Counted from the first letter of the stretch, positions 9,326 through 19,503 are shown. The stretch is 64,000 bases of DNA from Burkholderiaceae bacterium (GCA_023150375.1 JAKLLA010000014.1:62001-126000), one strand, 5' to 3'. Notes: generated by a model not told the origin, from the sequence alone. A program made the numbers and translations.

Positions 9326-9691
9326 TCAGGCGCTCGCCGCGGCTTCGAACTGCGCAGGCTGGAAGCCGACGGTGCAGCGCGTGCCGGGGGGCTCGCCCCA
9401 GTCGACCACCGGCCGCTTGATCACGCTGGGCTTCTCGAGCATGAGCGCGCGGGCGCTGGCGGCGTCGGTCACGGTGGCGCGGCGGGTCTCGTCGAGCTGC
9501 CGCCAGGTGGTGCCGGCGCGGTTGAGCAGGCGTTCCCAGCCGTGCACCGCGATCCAGCGGTCCAGCGCGACCTCGGGCACGCCCTGCTTCCTGAAGTCGT
9601 GGAAGGTGTAGGCCAGACCGCGCGCCTCGAGCCAGTCGCGGGCCTTCTTGACCGTGCTGCAGTTGGGGATGCCGTGGACGACGAGGGACAT
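9326..9691 (-). CDS. ArsC/Spx-family reductase-like protein (YffB type)
   Basis: 121-residue thioredoxin-fold protein with GIPNCSTVKKARDWLE at the N-terminus (Cys 11 followed by Ser, no second Cys nearby) and RPVVDWG near the C-terminus, as in the YffB branch of the arsenate-reductase family. ATG 9691 is chosen because the homology begins there; the open frame continues far upstream only as antisense shadow. True arsenate reduction is doubtful for this branch. Confidence 0.88.
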   Translation of the reverse strand: MSLVVHGIPNCSTVKKARDWLEARGLAYTFHDFRKQGVPEVALDRWIAVHGWERLLNRAGTTWRQLDETRRATVTDAASARALMLEKPSVIKRPVVDWGEPPGTRCTVGFQPAQFEAAASA

Positions 9692-9774
9692 GGCGGACCT
9701 TGCGAAGACAGGGGCGGCGGGGCAGACAGGTGCGGCAGGCGCTGCGGTGCGGGCGGTGGCCGGGGGCGGTCCGC

Positions 9775-10707
9775 TCACTGCCGCGCGCTGCGTTGGTTGG
9801 GCGGCAGGGCGGCCGGGTGGCTGGTGCGCCAGGGGTTGATGTCCAGCCCGCCGCGGCGGGTGTAGCGGGCGTAGACCTGCAGCCGCGTGGGCTGGCAGCG
9901 CGTCCACAGGTCCATGAAGATGCGTTCGACGCAGTGCTCGTGGAAGTCGCCGTGGCCTCGGAAGCTCACCAGGTAGCGCAGCAGGCCGGCCTGGTCGATC
10001 TGCGCGCCGGTGTAGCTGATCTGCACGCTGGCCCAGTCGGGCTGGCCGGTGACCGGGCAGTTGCTTTCGAACAGGTTCGACACCAGCGTCTCGCTGACGG
10101 GCTGCTCGTCGTGCGCGGCCTGCAGCAGCTCGGGCGCGGGGGCGCCGTAGCGGTCGCAATCCAGGTCCAGCCGGTCCAGGCTCAGGCCGTCCAGTTCGCG
10201 CAGCGGCTGGGCCTCGAAGGCCTCGGGCAGCACCAGGCGCAGGCCCACGCGCTGGCCGCAGGCGGCGCTGAGGTCGCGCAGCAGGGTCTCGCGCAGCGCC
10301 TCGGGCGACTCGAAGCGGCTCATGTTCAGGCTGTTCAGGTAGAGCTTGACCGACTTGCTCTCGACGATGTGGGGCGACTCGCAGGGCAGGGTCAGGCTGG
10401 CCAGGGCCACCTGCGGCTTGCCGCGCGGCGTCAGCCAGGACAGTTCGTAGGCCGTCCAGAGGTCCGCACCGGTGAAGGGCAGGCGCTCGCCCAGCCCCAG
10501 CGCCTGGCGCTGCGTGGCGCGCGGCAGGGGGAAGAGCAGGCCGGGGTCGTAGGTCGTGGCGTAGCGCACCGCCTTGCCGAGGCTGGAGTCGGCCACGCGG
10601 GGGGCCGGGACGGCGGCGGCCCCCGCCACCGGCGCAGGCACGGCGGGCGCAGGGGAGGGCGATGGGGCGGGCGCAGCGTCGTGCGCGGAATCGGGAGCGT
10701 GGGACAT
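9775..10707 (-). CDS. queF: NADPH-dependent 7-cyano-7-deazaguanine reductase
   Basis: Reduces preQ0 to preQ1 in queuosine biosynthesis. 310 residues of the long (E. coli type) QueF with tandem T-fold halves: [17 protein letters not shown] in the N-terminal half, and the catalytic segment [11 protein letters not shown] with Cys 217 and Asp 224, seven residues apart as in characterised enzymes. [16 protein letters not shown] follows. The first 40 residues are a low-complexity Ala/Pro extension not expected in the family, so a later start is possible, though no nearer ATG precedes the conserved SSLGKAVRY. Confidence 0.95.
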   Translation of the reverse strand: MSHAPDSAHDAAPAPSPSPAPAVPAPVAGAAAVPAPRVADSSLGKAVRYATTYDPGLLFPLPRATQRQALGLGERLPFTGADLWTAYELSWLTPRGKPQVALASLTLPCESPHIVESKSVKLYLNSLNMSRFESPEALRETLLRDLSAACGQRVGLRLVLPEAFEAQPLRELDGLSLDRLDLDCDRYGAPAPELLQAAHDEQPVSETLVSNLFESNCPVTGQPDWASVQISYTGAQIDQAGLLRYLVSFRGHGDFHEHCVERIFMDLWTRCQPTRLQVYARYTRRGGLDINPWRTSHPAALPPNQRSARQ

Positions 10708-10863
10708 CGGATCGGTGGGGCGAAGCGGTCGGCGCTGCAGGGGCCGAGCCCCGGATGGTAGCGGCTGGCGGCGCAGCCCCCCGGTTCAGGGGCGCGTGGG
10801 GTTGCAACCCTTGCCGCGTCGCCGATGCGGGCTTCTTTCCCACGCAGACGGGCAGCGGCGTCC

Positions 10864-10869
10864 TATACT
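10864..10869 (+). promoter_or_regulatory. possible -10 element for ctpA
   Basis: TATACT lies about 100 bases before the ctpA start in a 258-base intergenic region upstream of the divergent queF gene. No clear -35 hexamer is seen at the expected spacing, so this is only a sigma-70-like -10 match. Confidence 0.3.
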
Positions 10870-10965
10870 GCCCGCGCTCCGGTCTCCGCAGGCTTCAGAT
10901 GGCGCGTGGCGTGCCGACAGACGGGGACTGGCAGGCTTCGGCGACAGGCCGAGAGGATCGTGGAC

Positions 10966-12417
10966 ATGGGTAGCAAGCTGAAGGTGGCGGGTTGGGTGTC
11001 GGTGGGCATGGTGGCCGGGGCCCTGACGACGATGCAGTTCCAGGCGACCGCGCGCAGCAGCATGTCGGCGCTGCCGCTCGAGGAGATGCAGCAGCTGGCC
11101 ACCGTGTTCGACCTGGTCAAGCGGGCCTATGTCGAGCCGGTGGACGAGAAGAAGCTGATCCGCGACGCGATCGGCGGCATGGTCTCGGGGCTGGACCCGC
11201 ACTCGGCCTACTTCGAGGGCGCGGCCTACAAGGAATTCCGCGAAAGCATCCACGGCAAGTTCACCGGCGTGGGCATCCAGATCGAGATGGAGGACGGCCT
11301 GGTGAAGGTGGTCTCGCCGATCGAGGGCTCGCCGGCCTTCCGCGCCGGGCTGCAGACCGGCGACCTGATCACCCGCATCGACGACACCGCGGTGAAGGGC
11401 CTGACGCTGGACCAGGCGATCAAGCGCATGCGCGGCCCCAGCGGCACCAAGGTGCTGCTGACGGTGTTCCGCAAGGGCGAGAACCGCAGCTTCCCGGTCA
11501 CGATCGTACGCGAGGAGATCAAGACCAAGAGCGTGCGCTCCAAGGTGGTGGAGCCGGGCTACGCCTGGATCCGCATCAACCAGTTCCAGGAACCCACGGT
11601 GCGCGACTTCGTCGAGCAGGTCAAGGAGGTCTGGCGGCAGGATCCCAGGCTCAAGGGCCTGGTGCTCGACCTGCGCAACGACCCGGGCGGGTTGCTCGAC
11701 GGTGCCATCGGCATCTCCGCGGCCTTCCTGCCGCGTGACGTGGTGGTGGTGACCACCAATGGCCAGATGGCCGACCAGCGCGCCACCTACAAGGCCTCGC
11801 CCGGCTTCTACTCGCGTGACGGCAGCGACCCGCTGGCCGGGCTGCCGGCGGCGCTGAAGACGGTGCCGCTGGTGGTGCTGGTCAACGAGGGCTCGGCCTC
11901 GGCCAGCGAGATCGTCGCCGGGGCGCTGCGCGACCACAAGCGCGCGGTGATCATGGGCTCGCAGACCTTCGGCAAGGGCTCGGTGCAGACCGAACTGACG
12001 CGCCTGCCGATGCCCAACACCTCGCTGAAGATCACCACGGCGCGCTACTACACGCCCTCGGGCCAGTCGATCCAGGCCAAGGGCATCGTGCCCGACCTGC
12101 TGGTGGACGATACCGCCGAGGGCAGCCCGTACGCGGCGCTGCGCATGCGCGAGGCCGACCTCGACCGTCACCTCGGCAACGGCAGCGGCAGCGCCGATGC
12201 CGAGAAGGACCCCGCGCGCGAGAAGCAGCGCGAGGAGGCCCTGCGCAAGCTCGAGGAGGCCAACGCCAAGAGTGCGCAGAAGCCGCCGCGCCTGCCCGAG
12301 TTCGGCAGCGCCGAGGACTTCCAGCTGCAGCAGGCGCTCAACCACCTGAAGGGCCGCCCGGTGATGCTCAGCAAGACCCAGACCGAGCGCAAGCCGGACG
12401 CCGCCCGGACGAACTGA
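10966..12417 (+). CDS. ctpA: C-terminal processing peptidase (S41 family)
   Basis: 483-residue periplasmic serine protease of the CtpA/Prc type. After a single N-terminal hydrophobic segment (about 5-22, signal or anchor) come a helical region, a PDZ domain (GVGIQIE to RGPSGTKV, about 100-170) and the S41 core with GSASASEI, catalytic Ser 312, and QTFGKGSVQ, Lys 337; the spacing of 25 equals that of known Ser-Lys pairs of the family. The C-terminal tail is charged and helical. ATG 10966 follows GAGAGG at 10951-10956; an in-frame upstream extension is rejected. Confidence 0.94.
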   Translation: MGSKLKVAGWVSVGMVAGALTTMQFQATARSSMSALPLEEMQQLATVFDLVKRAYVEPVDEKKLIRDAIGGMVSGLDPHSAYFEGAAYKEFRESIHGKFTGVGIQIEMEDGLVKVVSPIEGSPAFRAGLQTGDLITRIDDTAVKGLTLDQAIKRMRGPSGTKVLLTVFRKGENRSFPVTIVREEIKTKSVRSKVVEPGYAWIRINQFQEPTVRDFVEQVKEVWRQDPRLKGLVLDLRNDPGGLLDGAIGISAAFLPRDVVVVTTNGQMADQRATYKASPGFYSRDGSDPLAGLPAALKTVPLVVLVNEGSASASEIVAGALRDHKRAVIMGSQTFGKGSVQTELTRLPMPNTSLKITTARYYTPSGQSIQAKGIVPDLLVDDTAEGSPYAALRMREADLDRHLGNGSGSADAEKDPAREKQREEALRKLEEANAKSAQKPPRLPEFGSAEDFQLQQALNHLKGRPVMLSKTQTERKPDAARTN

Positions 12418-12536
12418 CGTCTCCCGGTGGACCGCCCTGGCGGCGGTCGCCTCCGGCCCCGACGAGCGGACTGCCCGATGCCTGCCACCGCCCGCCCGCC
12501 CGCCCGCCGGGGGCGGGTCATCCTTCCTCTGCCGCG

Positions 12537-13286
12537 ATGAACGACGACCAGCTGCTGCGCTACAGCCGCCACATCCTGCTCGACGACCTGGGCGTCGAGG
12601 GCCAGCAGCGCATCGTCGCCGGCCATGCGCTGGTGATCGGTGCGGGCGGGCTGGGCTCGCCGGTGCTGCTCTACCTGGGCAGTGCGGGCGTGGGCACGAT
12701 CACCGTGGTCGACCACGACACGGTGGACCGCACCAACCTGCAGCGCCAGATCGCCCATGCGGACGCCCGGGTGGGCCAGCCCAAGGTGCAGTCCGCCGCG
12801 CTGGCCGTCGCCGCCCTGAACCCCGAGGTGCAGGTGCGTGCGATCGGGCAGCGGGCCGACGCTGCGCTGCTGGATGCACTGGTGCCGCAGGCCGACGTGG
12901 TGCTGGACTGCAGCGACAACTTCGCCACCCGCCAGGCCGTCAATGCCGCCTGCGTGCGCCACCGCCGCGCGCTGGTCTCGGGGGCGGCCATCGGCCTGGA
13001 CGGCCAGGTCTCGGTCTGGGACAGCCGGGGCGCCGACCATCCCTGCTACGCCTGCGTCTTCCCGCCCGGGGCCGAGGCGCCCGAGGTGCGCTGCGCCACC
13101 ATGGGCGTCTTCGCGCCGCTGGTGGGCATCATCGGCACGGTGCAGGCGGCCGAGGCGCTCAAGCTGCTGGCCGGCTTCGGCACCTCGCTGGCCGGGCGGT
13201 TGCAGATGCTCGACGGGCGCGACCTGCGCTGGACCGAGATCAACCTGGGACGCGACCCGGGCTGTCCGGTCTGTCACGCCCGCTGA
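12537..13286 (+). CDS. moeB: MoeB/ThiF/HesA-family adenylyltransferase
   Basis: 249-residue E1-like enzyme that adenylates the C-terminus of a sulfur-carrier protein such as MoaD or ThiS. It has the nucleotide loop VIGAGGLGSPV, DHDTVDRTNLQRQ, DCSDNFATR and the zinc ribbon CYAC (near 170) with CPVC at the C-terminus. No rhodanese domain is present. Whether it serves molybdopterin or thiamine synthesis cannot be decided; no moa or thi genes are adjacent. The preceding 119 bases hold a CCCG tetranucleotide run but no gene. Confidence 0.9.
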   Translation: MNDDQLLRYSRHILLDDLGVEGQQRIVAGHALVIGAGGLGSPVLLYLGSAGVGTITVVDHDTVDRTNLQRQIAHADARVGQPKVQSAALAVAALNPEVQVRAIGQRADAALLDALVPQADVVLDCSDNFATRQAVNAACVRHRRALVSGAAIGLDGQVSVWDSRGADHPCYACVFPPGAEAPEVRCATMGVFAPLVGIIGTVQAAEALKLLAGFGTSLAGRLQMLDGRDLRWTEINLGRDPGCPVCHAR

Positions 13287-13311
13287 GGCCGCGGGGCGCT
13301 ATGCTGGCGCC

Positions 13312-14247
<936 letters not shown>

Positions 14248-14262
14248 ACCGGGCCGCTCGCG

Positions 14263-15198
14263 ATGCACCCTGCCGTCAGCCTGATCGGCGCGCCCACCGA
14301 TGTCGGCGCCAGCCTTCGCGGCGCCTCGATGGGGCCGGAGGCGCTGCGCGTGGCGCAGCTGAAGGAGCGTCTCGAGGCCCATGGCCTGGTGGTGGCCGAC
14401 CGCGGCAACCTGAGCGGCCCGGCCAACCCCTGGCGGCCCCCGGTGGGCGGCTGGCGGCATCTGGCCGAGGTGACGGCCTGGAACGCCGCGGTGCGCGACG
14501 CGGTGGCCGCCGAGCTCGAGCAGGGGCGCCTGCCCATCCTGCTGGGCGGCGACCACTGCCTGGCGATCGGCTCGATCGCCGCCGTGGCCAGGCACTGCCG
14601 GGCGCGTGGCCGGCGCCTGCGCGTGCTCTGGCTGGACGCGCATGCCGACTTCAACACCCGCGACATCACCCCCAGCGGCAACCTGCACGGCATGCCCGTG
14701 GCCTGCCTGTGCGGTCACGGCCCGGCCGAACTGCTGGCGCTGGCGCAGCACGAGGATGGCAGCCCGGCGCTGCATCCCAGGCAGATCCGCCAGATCGGCA
14801 TCCGCAGCGTCGACGCCGGCGAGAAGCGCTTCGTGCATGCGCAGGACCTGGAGGTCTTCGACATGCGCTACATCGACGAGATGGGCATGCGCCATGCGAT
14901 GGAGCTGGCGCTGGCCACGCTGGATGCGAACACCCATCTGCACGTGAGCTTCGACGTCGATTTCCTCGACCCGCAGATCGCCCCGGGCGTGGGCACCACC
15001 GTGCCGGGCGGGCCGACCTACCGGGAGGCCCAGCTGTGCATGGAGATGATCGCCGACAGCGGCCGCCTGGCCAGCCTGGACATCGTCGAGCTCAACCCCG
15101 CGCTGGACCTGCGCAACCAGACCGCCGAGCTGGCCGTGGACCTGGTCGAGAGCCTGTTCGGCAAGAGCACGCTGATGCGCAAGGGCGCGCGCGCCTGA
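14263..15198 (+). CDS. rocF: arginase
   Basis: Mn-dependent hydrolysis of arginine to ornithine and urea. 311 residues of the ureohydrolase fold with all metal-ligand motifs present: GGDH (His 98), DAHAD (Asp 125, His 127, Asp 129) and SFDVDFLDP (Asp 231, Asp 233). The arginase-type loop with a conserved SxN region and the C-terminal ELNPALD are also seen. Overall it resembles arginase more than agmatinase. Converges with the helicase gene 6 bases downstream. Confidence 0.92.
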   Translation: MHPAVSLIGAPTDVGASLRGASMGPEALRVAQLKERLEAHGLVVADRGNLSGPANPWRPPVGGWRHLAEVTAWNAAVRDAVAAELEQGRLPILLGGDHCLAIGSIAAVARHCRARGRRLRVLWLDAHADFNTRDITPSGNLHGMPVACLCGHGPAELLALAQHEDGSPALHPRQIRQIGIRSVDAGEKRFVHAQDLEVFDMRYIDEMGMRHAMELALATLDANTHLHVSFDVDFLDPQIAPGVGTTVPGGPTYREAQLCMEMIADSGRLASLDIVELNPALDLRNQTAELAVDLVESLFGKSTLMRKGARA

Positions 15199-15204
15199 AC
15201 GCGC

Positions 15205-16689
15205 TCAGCCGCGACGGCGTGCCGCGGCGGCCCGCGTCGCCGTGCCGTCGACGTGGCCGGCCTGCGCCGCGGCGGCGGCTTCGCGCAGGCGGTCCTTGCG
15301 GCTCTTGCGGCGGCCCTTGATGCCGCCGTTCGGGTCGGCGGCCGTGGGGGGGGCCAGCGTGGCCGGTTCGAAGCCGGCGATCTGCTCGCGGGGCACGCGC
15401 AGGCCCTGGCGCTTCTCGATCAGACGGAAGTGCGCCTCGCTGCCGGGTGCATCGGCGCAGACGAAGCTCACCGCCAGGCCCGGCGTCCCGGCCACGATGC
15501 CCAGCCGCCCGGTGCGGCCGATGCGGTGGACATGGTCGGTGGCCGAGCGCGGCAGGTCGTGGTTGACCACCACCTCCAGCTGGTCGATGTGAATGCCGCG
15601 CGCGGCCAGGTCGGTGGCCACCAGCACGGCCAGGCGGCGCTGGTGGAAATCGGCCAGCACCTGCGCGCGCCGGCCCGGGCTGAGCTGGCCGTGCAGCGCG
15701 GCCGCGGCGATGCCCGCGCGGCAGAGTTTGTCGGCCACATGCTCGCTGGCGTACTGCGTGGCCACGAACACGAGCACCCGCTGCCAGCCCTCGGTGGCCA
15801 TCAGGTGGCGCAGCAGCGGGGTGCGCGCGGCGGTGGACACGACGATGGCCCGCTGGGCCACCTGGGCGCTCGGGGCGGCGTCGGCCTCGGCCGGCCCTTC
15901 GCCCTGTCCGTGGTCCGGCACAGGGTCCCGCACGTCGACCTGCAGCGCATCGGCGCGCAGCATCCGCCGCGCCAGCGCGGCGACGCTCCCGGGCAGGGTG
16001 GCGCTGAACAGCAGGGTCTGATGGCCCGTGGGCAGGGCCGCGCGCAGGCGATCCATCTCCTCGGCGAAGCCGGCATCGAGCAGGCGATCGGCCTCGTCGA
16101 GCACCAGGCAGCGCAGCTCGCGCAGCTGCAGCGCCCGATGGTCCAGCAGGTCCAGCAGCCGGCCCGGTGTGGCGACCACCACATGCGCGCCGCCGCGCAG
16201 CGCCATCATCTGCGGATGGATCGACAGGCCGCCCACGGCCAGCACGCAGCGCAGTTCCGGCGCCAGCGCCTGCACGTCGGCGGCGATCTGCGCGGCCAGC
16301 TCGCGCGTGGGGGCCAGCACCAGTGCGCGCAGCGGGCGCGGGCGCTGCGTGCGCAGGCCGGGCAGCGCCAGCAGGCGCTGCAGCAGCGGCAGCAGGAAGG
16401 CGGCGGTCTTGCCCGAACCGGTCGGCGCCAGCCCCAGCACATCGCGGCCCTGCAGCGCCGCGGGCAGGACCTGGGCCTGGATGGGGGTGGGACGCTGCCA
16501 GCCCATCGCCGCGGCGGCATCGCACAGCGCGGCCGAGAGGCCGAGTCCGGCCAGGGTGAGGGGGGCGGGCGGGGCCGGCGGGGCAGAAGGAGGGGAAGCG
16601 GCGGCCAAGAGACTCCGGACGGTCGGCAGGGCGGGAAGGGTCGGCGAGTGTAAGGGGGCGGCACCCGGGGCTGCATGCCTGGGCTGCAT
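15205..16689 (-). CDS. DEAD-box RNA helicase
   Basis: 494 residues with every superfamily 2 DEAD motif: Q motif (GWQRPTPIQ, about 64-71), Walker A APTGSGKT (88-95), PTREL (128-131), TPGR, DEAD (198-201), SAT, and the second RecA domain ending in HRIGRTGR. The C-terminus is a short basic tail (GRRKSRKDR). The first 40 residues are Pro/Ala-rich and poorly conserved, so the start at 16689 is uncertain. RhlE/DbpA-like; the exact subfamily is not assignable by eye. Confidence 0.93.
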   Translation of the reverse strand: MQPRHAAPGAAPLHSPTLPALPTVRSLLAAASPPSAPPAPPAPLTLAGLGLSAALCDAAAAMGWQRPTPIQAQVLPAALQGRDVLGLAPTGSGKTAAFLLPLLQRLLALPGLRTQRPRPLRALVLAPTRELAAQIAADVQALAPELRCVLAVGGLSIHPQMMALRGGAHVVVATPGRLLDLLDHRALQLRELRCLVLDEADRLLDAGFAEEMDRLRAALPTGHQTLLFSATLPGSVAALARRMLRADALQVDVRDPVPDHGQGEGPAEADAAPSAQVAQRAIVVSTAARTPLLRHLMATEGWQRVLVFVATQYASEHVADKLCRAGIAAAALHGQLSPGRRAQVLADFHQRRLAVLVATDLAARGIHIDQLEVVVNHDLPRSATDHVHRIGRTGRLGIVAGTPGLAVSFVCADAPGSEAHFRLIEKRQGLRVPREQIAGFEPATLAPPTAADPNGGIKGRRKSRKDRLREAAAAAQAGHVDGTATRAAAARRRG

Positions 16690-16692
16690 GCC
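16668..16692. repeat. short direct repeat GGGCTGCATGCC x2
   Basis: Two copies of GGGCTGCATGCC, at 16668-16679 and 16681-16692, separated by one base. They lie at the 5' end of the helicase gene and each holds the palindrome GCATGC. Role unknown. Confidence 0.6.
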
Positions 16693-16729
16693 GGACGATA
16701 CGCCGCGGGCGGCCTTCGCGCCCCGCGCT

Positions 16730-17038
16730 TCAGTCGCCGGGCGCCTCGCCGAACTCGGCCAGGCAGGCCTGGGCGATCTCGGGGTGGCAGGTCAGCGTCA
16801 GCGCCACGGCGTGCCAGCCGTCGGCCTCGACCTGCACCTGCAGATCGTGCTGCCAGGCCCCTCCGTCCTCGGCCGCACCCTGGACATGGCCGTACTCCCG
16901 CCAGGCCCAGTCGAGCAGCTGGCGGGCTTCGGCCAGGGCCTGGGCGTGGCGGTCCTCGCGGGTCGAGGCCAGCCACTCGAGCACGACCAGGCCGTCGGTG
17001 GTTTCCGCCACTTCGCAGGTCAGGGTGCGCAGCGCCAT
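16730..17038 (-). CDS. small conserved hypothetical protein
   Basis: 102 residues, MALRTLTCEVAE at the start, acidic, with no membrane segment and a single Cys near each end. The frame has good codon bias and is placed between the helicase and the zinc-ribbon gene on the same strand, which supports it being real. A start 21 bases upstream is possible. I do not recognise a family. Confidence 0.65.
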   Translation of the reverse strand: MALRTLTCEVAETTDGLVVLEWLASTREDRHAQALAEARQLLDWAWREYGHVQGAAEDGGAWQHDLQVQVEADGWHAVALTLTCHPEIAQACLAEFGEAPGD

Positions 17039-17067
17039 GACGGCAGACCGACAGCGCACTCAGCCGG

Positions 17068-17289
17068 CTAGGGCCGCATCGGGCAGCCGCCGCCGCTGGC
17101 CTGCGCACAGCCGCCGCAGCCGGGCGGCAAGGTGGGCGCGGCTTCGCTGCCCATCGGCCTGGCGGGCACCGACAGCAGTTTCTCGAGCTGGGTCGAATGG
17201 CAGTGCGGGCAGGCCGGCACGCTGCCGGAGCGCACCAGGGTCTCGAACTGCTGGCCGCAGTCCTGGCAGGCGTACTCGAAGATGGGCAT
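17068..17289 (-). CDS. FmdB-type zinc ribbon protein
   Basis: 73-residue protein starting MPIFEYACQDCGQQFE with a second CPHC knuckle near 30-33, the classic CxxC...CxxC zinc ribbon of the FmdB regulatory-protein family, and a C-terminal Cys/Gly-rich tail (GCGGCAQ, GGGCPM) that is also common in the family. ATG 17289 is chosen by homology. The name comes from a putative link to formamidase regulation; real function is not known. Confidence 0.85.
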   Translation of the reverse strand: MPIFEYACQDCGQQFETLVRSGSVPACPHCHSTQLEKLLSVPARPMGSEAAPTLPPGCGGCAQASGGGCPMRP

Positions 17290-17324
17290 GGCGGGTTCGG
17301 GAGATGCGGGGTTCGGGGTGGGGA

Positions 17325-17348
17325 TTCCAGGGTTCCAGGGTTCCAGGG
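17325..17348. repeat. TTCCAGGG tandem repeat x3
   Basis: Three perfect head-to-tail copies of TTCCAGGG, in the non-coding stretch upstream of the zinc-ribbon gene. It could vary in copy number by slippage; no function is evident. Confidence 0.75.
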
Positions 17349-17490
17349 GGAGATTGTCGCGCGAGGGGGCCCCGACGGGCTGCCGGCAGCACGCGGCTTG
17401 CGGTGCATCGAACCGGTACCGGCCCTGGCTGGCCGCTTCCGGCCGGATTGGAGTAGGCTGTCCCCATCGATCCAACCGTCGGGAGTCTCC

Positions 17491-17775
17491 ATGAGCAAGC
17501 ACCACGCGGCGCTGATCCGCGCGCTCTTCCACGATCCGCCGCCGCACAACCTGCACTGGCGCGATGTCGAGTCCTTGCTGCGCCATGTCGGCGCCGAGAT
17601 GACGCCGATCAACGGTGCACGCGTGCGTGTCACCCTGAAGGGCATGGAGGATGTGCTGCACCGCCCGCACGGCAACGAGGTCGACCGCCATTCGGTGCTG
17701 CACATCCGCGCCTTCCTCGGCCGGGCCGGGGTGACGCCTGCGGCCTACGAGCAGGCGGGGGAGCGCGAGGCCTGA
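17491..17775 (+). CDS. HicA-like fold protein without partner
   Basis: 94 residues resembling the chromosomal HicA-like proteins of betaproteobacteria (WRDVESLLRHVGAEM, then FHRPH-like LHRPHGNEVD). HicA toxins use a His in a GSH-type motif on the first strand; here that place reads GARVRV, so the catalytic His is missing. No HicB-like antitoxin gene is adjacent. It is more likely a small RNA-binding or orphan protein than an active toxin. Confidence 0.65.
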   Translation: MSKHHAALIRALFHDPPPHNLHWRDVESLLRHVGAEMTPINGARVRVTLKGMEDVLHRPHGNEVDRHSVLHIRAFLGRAGVTPAAYEQAGEREA

Positions 17776-18245
17776 TGCGCCGACCGGTGCCGCGCGCCGC
17801 GCGCGGGCCGGGGCGTTGGCGGCGCGGGCTGCGCCTGGCCTGGGCGGCGCCGGCCACGCTGCTCGGGGTCGCGCTGGCGCTGCCCCTGCTGCTGGGCGGC
17901 GGGCGGCTGGCCCGGCACGAGGGTGTGCTGGAGGTCTGTGCCCCGGACCGACCGGGGTGGGCTTGGCGCTGGGTGGCCCGGGTGGGCATCGACGCGATCA
18001 CCTTCGGCCACCTGGTGATCGCCCGCAGCCCGGCCCACCACGCAGCCTGGCGTGCCCACGAGCGGGTCCATGTGCGCCAGTACGAGCGCTGGGGGCCGTT
18101 GTTCCTGCTGGCCTATCCGGCCGAGAGCCTGTGGCAATGGCTGCGTGGCGGCTGTCCCTACCGGGACAACCGCTTCGAGGTGCAGGCACGTCAGGGGGCC
18201 GGGGAAGGAGGCGCGCAGGCGGGGGCTCGCAGCCCGGGGGGCTGA
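17775..18245 (+). CDS. putative membrane-associated protein with HExxH-like motif
   Basis: 156 residues whose ATG overlaps the HicA-like gene stop (TGATG). A hydrophobic segment lies near residues 25-42 and a block AHHAAWRAHERVHVRQYERWGPLFLLAYPAE follows. HERVH fits the zinc-protease HExxH pattern, and similar short proteins in Burkholderiales keep it, but the total length is small for a peptidase. No function assigned. Confidence 0.6.
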   Translation: MRRPVPRAARGPGRWRRGLRLAWAAPATLLGVALALPLLLGGGRLARHEGVLEVCAPDRPGWAWRWVARVGIDAITFGHLVIARSPAHHAAWRAHERVHVRQYERWGPLFLLAYPAESLWQWLRGGCPYRDNRFEVQARQGAGEGGAQAGARSPGG

Positions 18246-18380
18246 TGCCTGCGGCCCTGCGGCCGGCCTGCCCCACCGTCCCGTCTGCGTCGGCCCGAAC
18301 GCCTGCGACAACCCTGCGGGCGTCGTCCGATTCGTCGCCGGATGGCACGGCGGCAGCCGGTGGGTCGCACAATCGCTGCC

Positions 18381-18842
18381 ATGGCCAGCGCTGTGTTCCT
18401 CCGCCCCGCCCGGGCCGGCGACGCCCGGGGCATCGCCCTGCTGTCGCGCGAGCGCATCGAGGCGGGGCTGACCTGGCAGTACACCCCGCCACGGGTGGCA
18501 GCCCTGCTGGCCGATCCGGACGTGGCGGCGGTGGTGGCCGCCGATCCGTCGGGTCTGCAGGGCTTTGCGCTGATGGCGCTGGGCGACGATTCCGCCCAGC
18601 TGCTGCTGCTGGCCGTGCAGGCGCCGCTGCAGCGCCGCGGCATCGGCAGCCGGCTGCTCGACTGGCAGCTGCGCTCGGCCCGCGTGGCCGGCATCGGCCG
18701 GGTCTCGCACGAGCTGCGTGCGGACAACGAGGCCGGCTACACCTTCCTGCGCCTGCGCGGCTTCGAGCCCGTGGGCCGGGTGCCGCGCCGCTACGATGGT
18801 GTGGTCGCTGCGCGCTGGCTGCTGCGCCCGCTGGCCCCCTGA
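18381..18842 (+). CDS. GNAT-family N-acetyltransferase
   Basis: 153 residues. ATG 18381 is chosen because FLRPARAGDARGIALL is the usual N-terminal strand of the fold; an in-frame ATG 39 bases upstream is less likely. The acetyl-CoA loop is LAVQAPLQRRGIGSRLLDW (about 74-92, Q/RxxGxG/A), and ADNEAGYTFLRLRGF is the usual motif B helix. Substrate unknown; RimI-like in size. Confidence 0.85.
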   Translation: MASAVFLRPARAGDARGIALLSRERIEAGLTWQYTPPRVAALLADPDVAAVVAADPSGLQGFALMALGDDSAQLLLLAVQAPLQRRGIGSRLLDWQLRSARVAGIGRVSHELRADNEAGYTFLRLRGFEPVGRVPRRYDGVVAARWLLRPLAP

Positions 18843-18903
18843 ACGCGGCCTGCGGCAAGACCTGGGGCGAGGCGTTGCCGCCTGCTCGGGCGACAATCGC
18901 GCC

Positions 18904-19503
18904 ATGGGGCATGTTGTTCGATCCAGTCGACGGCCGCCGGCGCCGCAGCCGGCTGGCGGGGTCACGCGTCGCGTGTGGATGGGCCTGGCGGTCGGCGTGG
19001 CAGCGCTCGCGCCGGCGGGGGGGGCCGCGCAGGCATCGCGGCCGGTCGAGATCGCCTGGGAGGCGCTGATCCCGAAGGACTGGGATCCGAGCAAGCGCTT
19101 CCGTGGCCGTGACGTGAGCAATCTCGACGACAGCGACCCGCGCAGCGCCGAACTGCTGCGCGAACTGCGCGAGGAATGGGACAACGCGCCCACCGTGGCG
19201 GCGCTGAACGGCCGGGCGGTGCGCCTGCCCGGCTACCTGGTACCGCTGGAATCCCAGGGCGGCGCGTTGCAGGAGTTCCTGCTGGTGCCCTATTTCGGCG
19301 CCTGCATCCACAGCCCGCCGCCACCGGCCAACCAGATCGTGCATGTGCGCGCAGCCAGGCCGGTCAAGGGCCTGCGCAGCATGGATGCGGTCTGGGTCGC
19401 CGGGGTGCTGCGTACCGAGCGCCGCGACAGTGGCGAGATGGGTGTGAGCGGCTACCGGCTGGACGCCCAGTCGGTGCAGAAGTACGTCGCGCCGGCGCGC
19501 TGA
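18904..19503 (+). CDS. DUF3299 exported protein
   Basis: 199 residues with an N-terminal export signal that includes TRRVWMGLAVG and ends near AAQA (possible Tat-type twin Arg), followed by the DUF3299 core: IAWEALIPKDWDP, LPGYLVPLE and YFGACIHSPPPPANQ. The last block is diagnostic for the family, whose role is unproven but which often accompanies ABC export systems. None is seen here. Confidence 0.82.
   Translation: MGHVVRSSRRPPAPQPAGGVTRRVWMGLAVGVAALAPAGGAAQASRPVEIAWEALIPKDWDPSKRFRGRDVSNLDDSDPRSAELLRELREEWDNAPTVAALNGRAVRLPGYLVPLESQGGALQEFLLVPYFGACIHSPPPPANQIVHVRAARPVKGLRSMDAVWVAGVLRTERRDSGEMGVSGYRLDAQSVQKYVAPAR

Noticed and set aside
9326-10843. Extended ArsC-like protein of 505 residues
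   Set aside because: Only the last 121 residues have homology; the rest is antisense-frame reading through queF in another frame.
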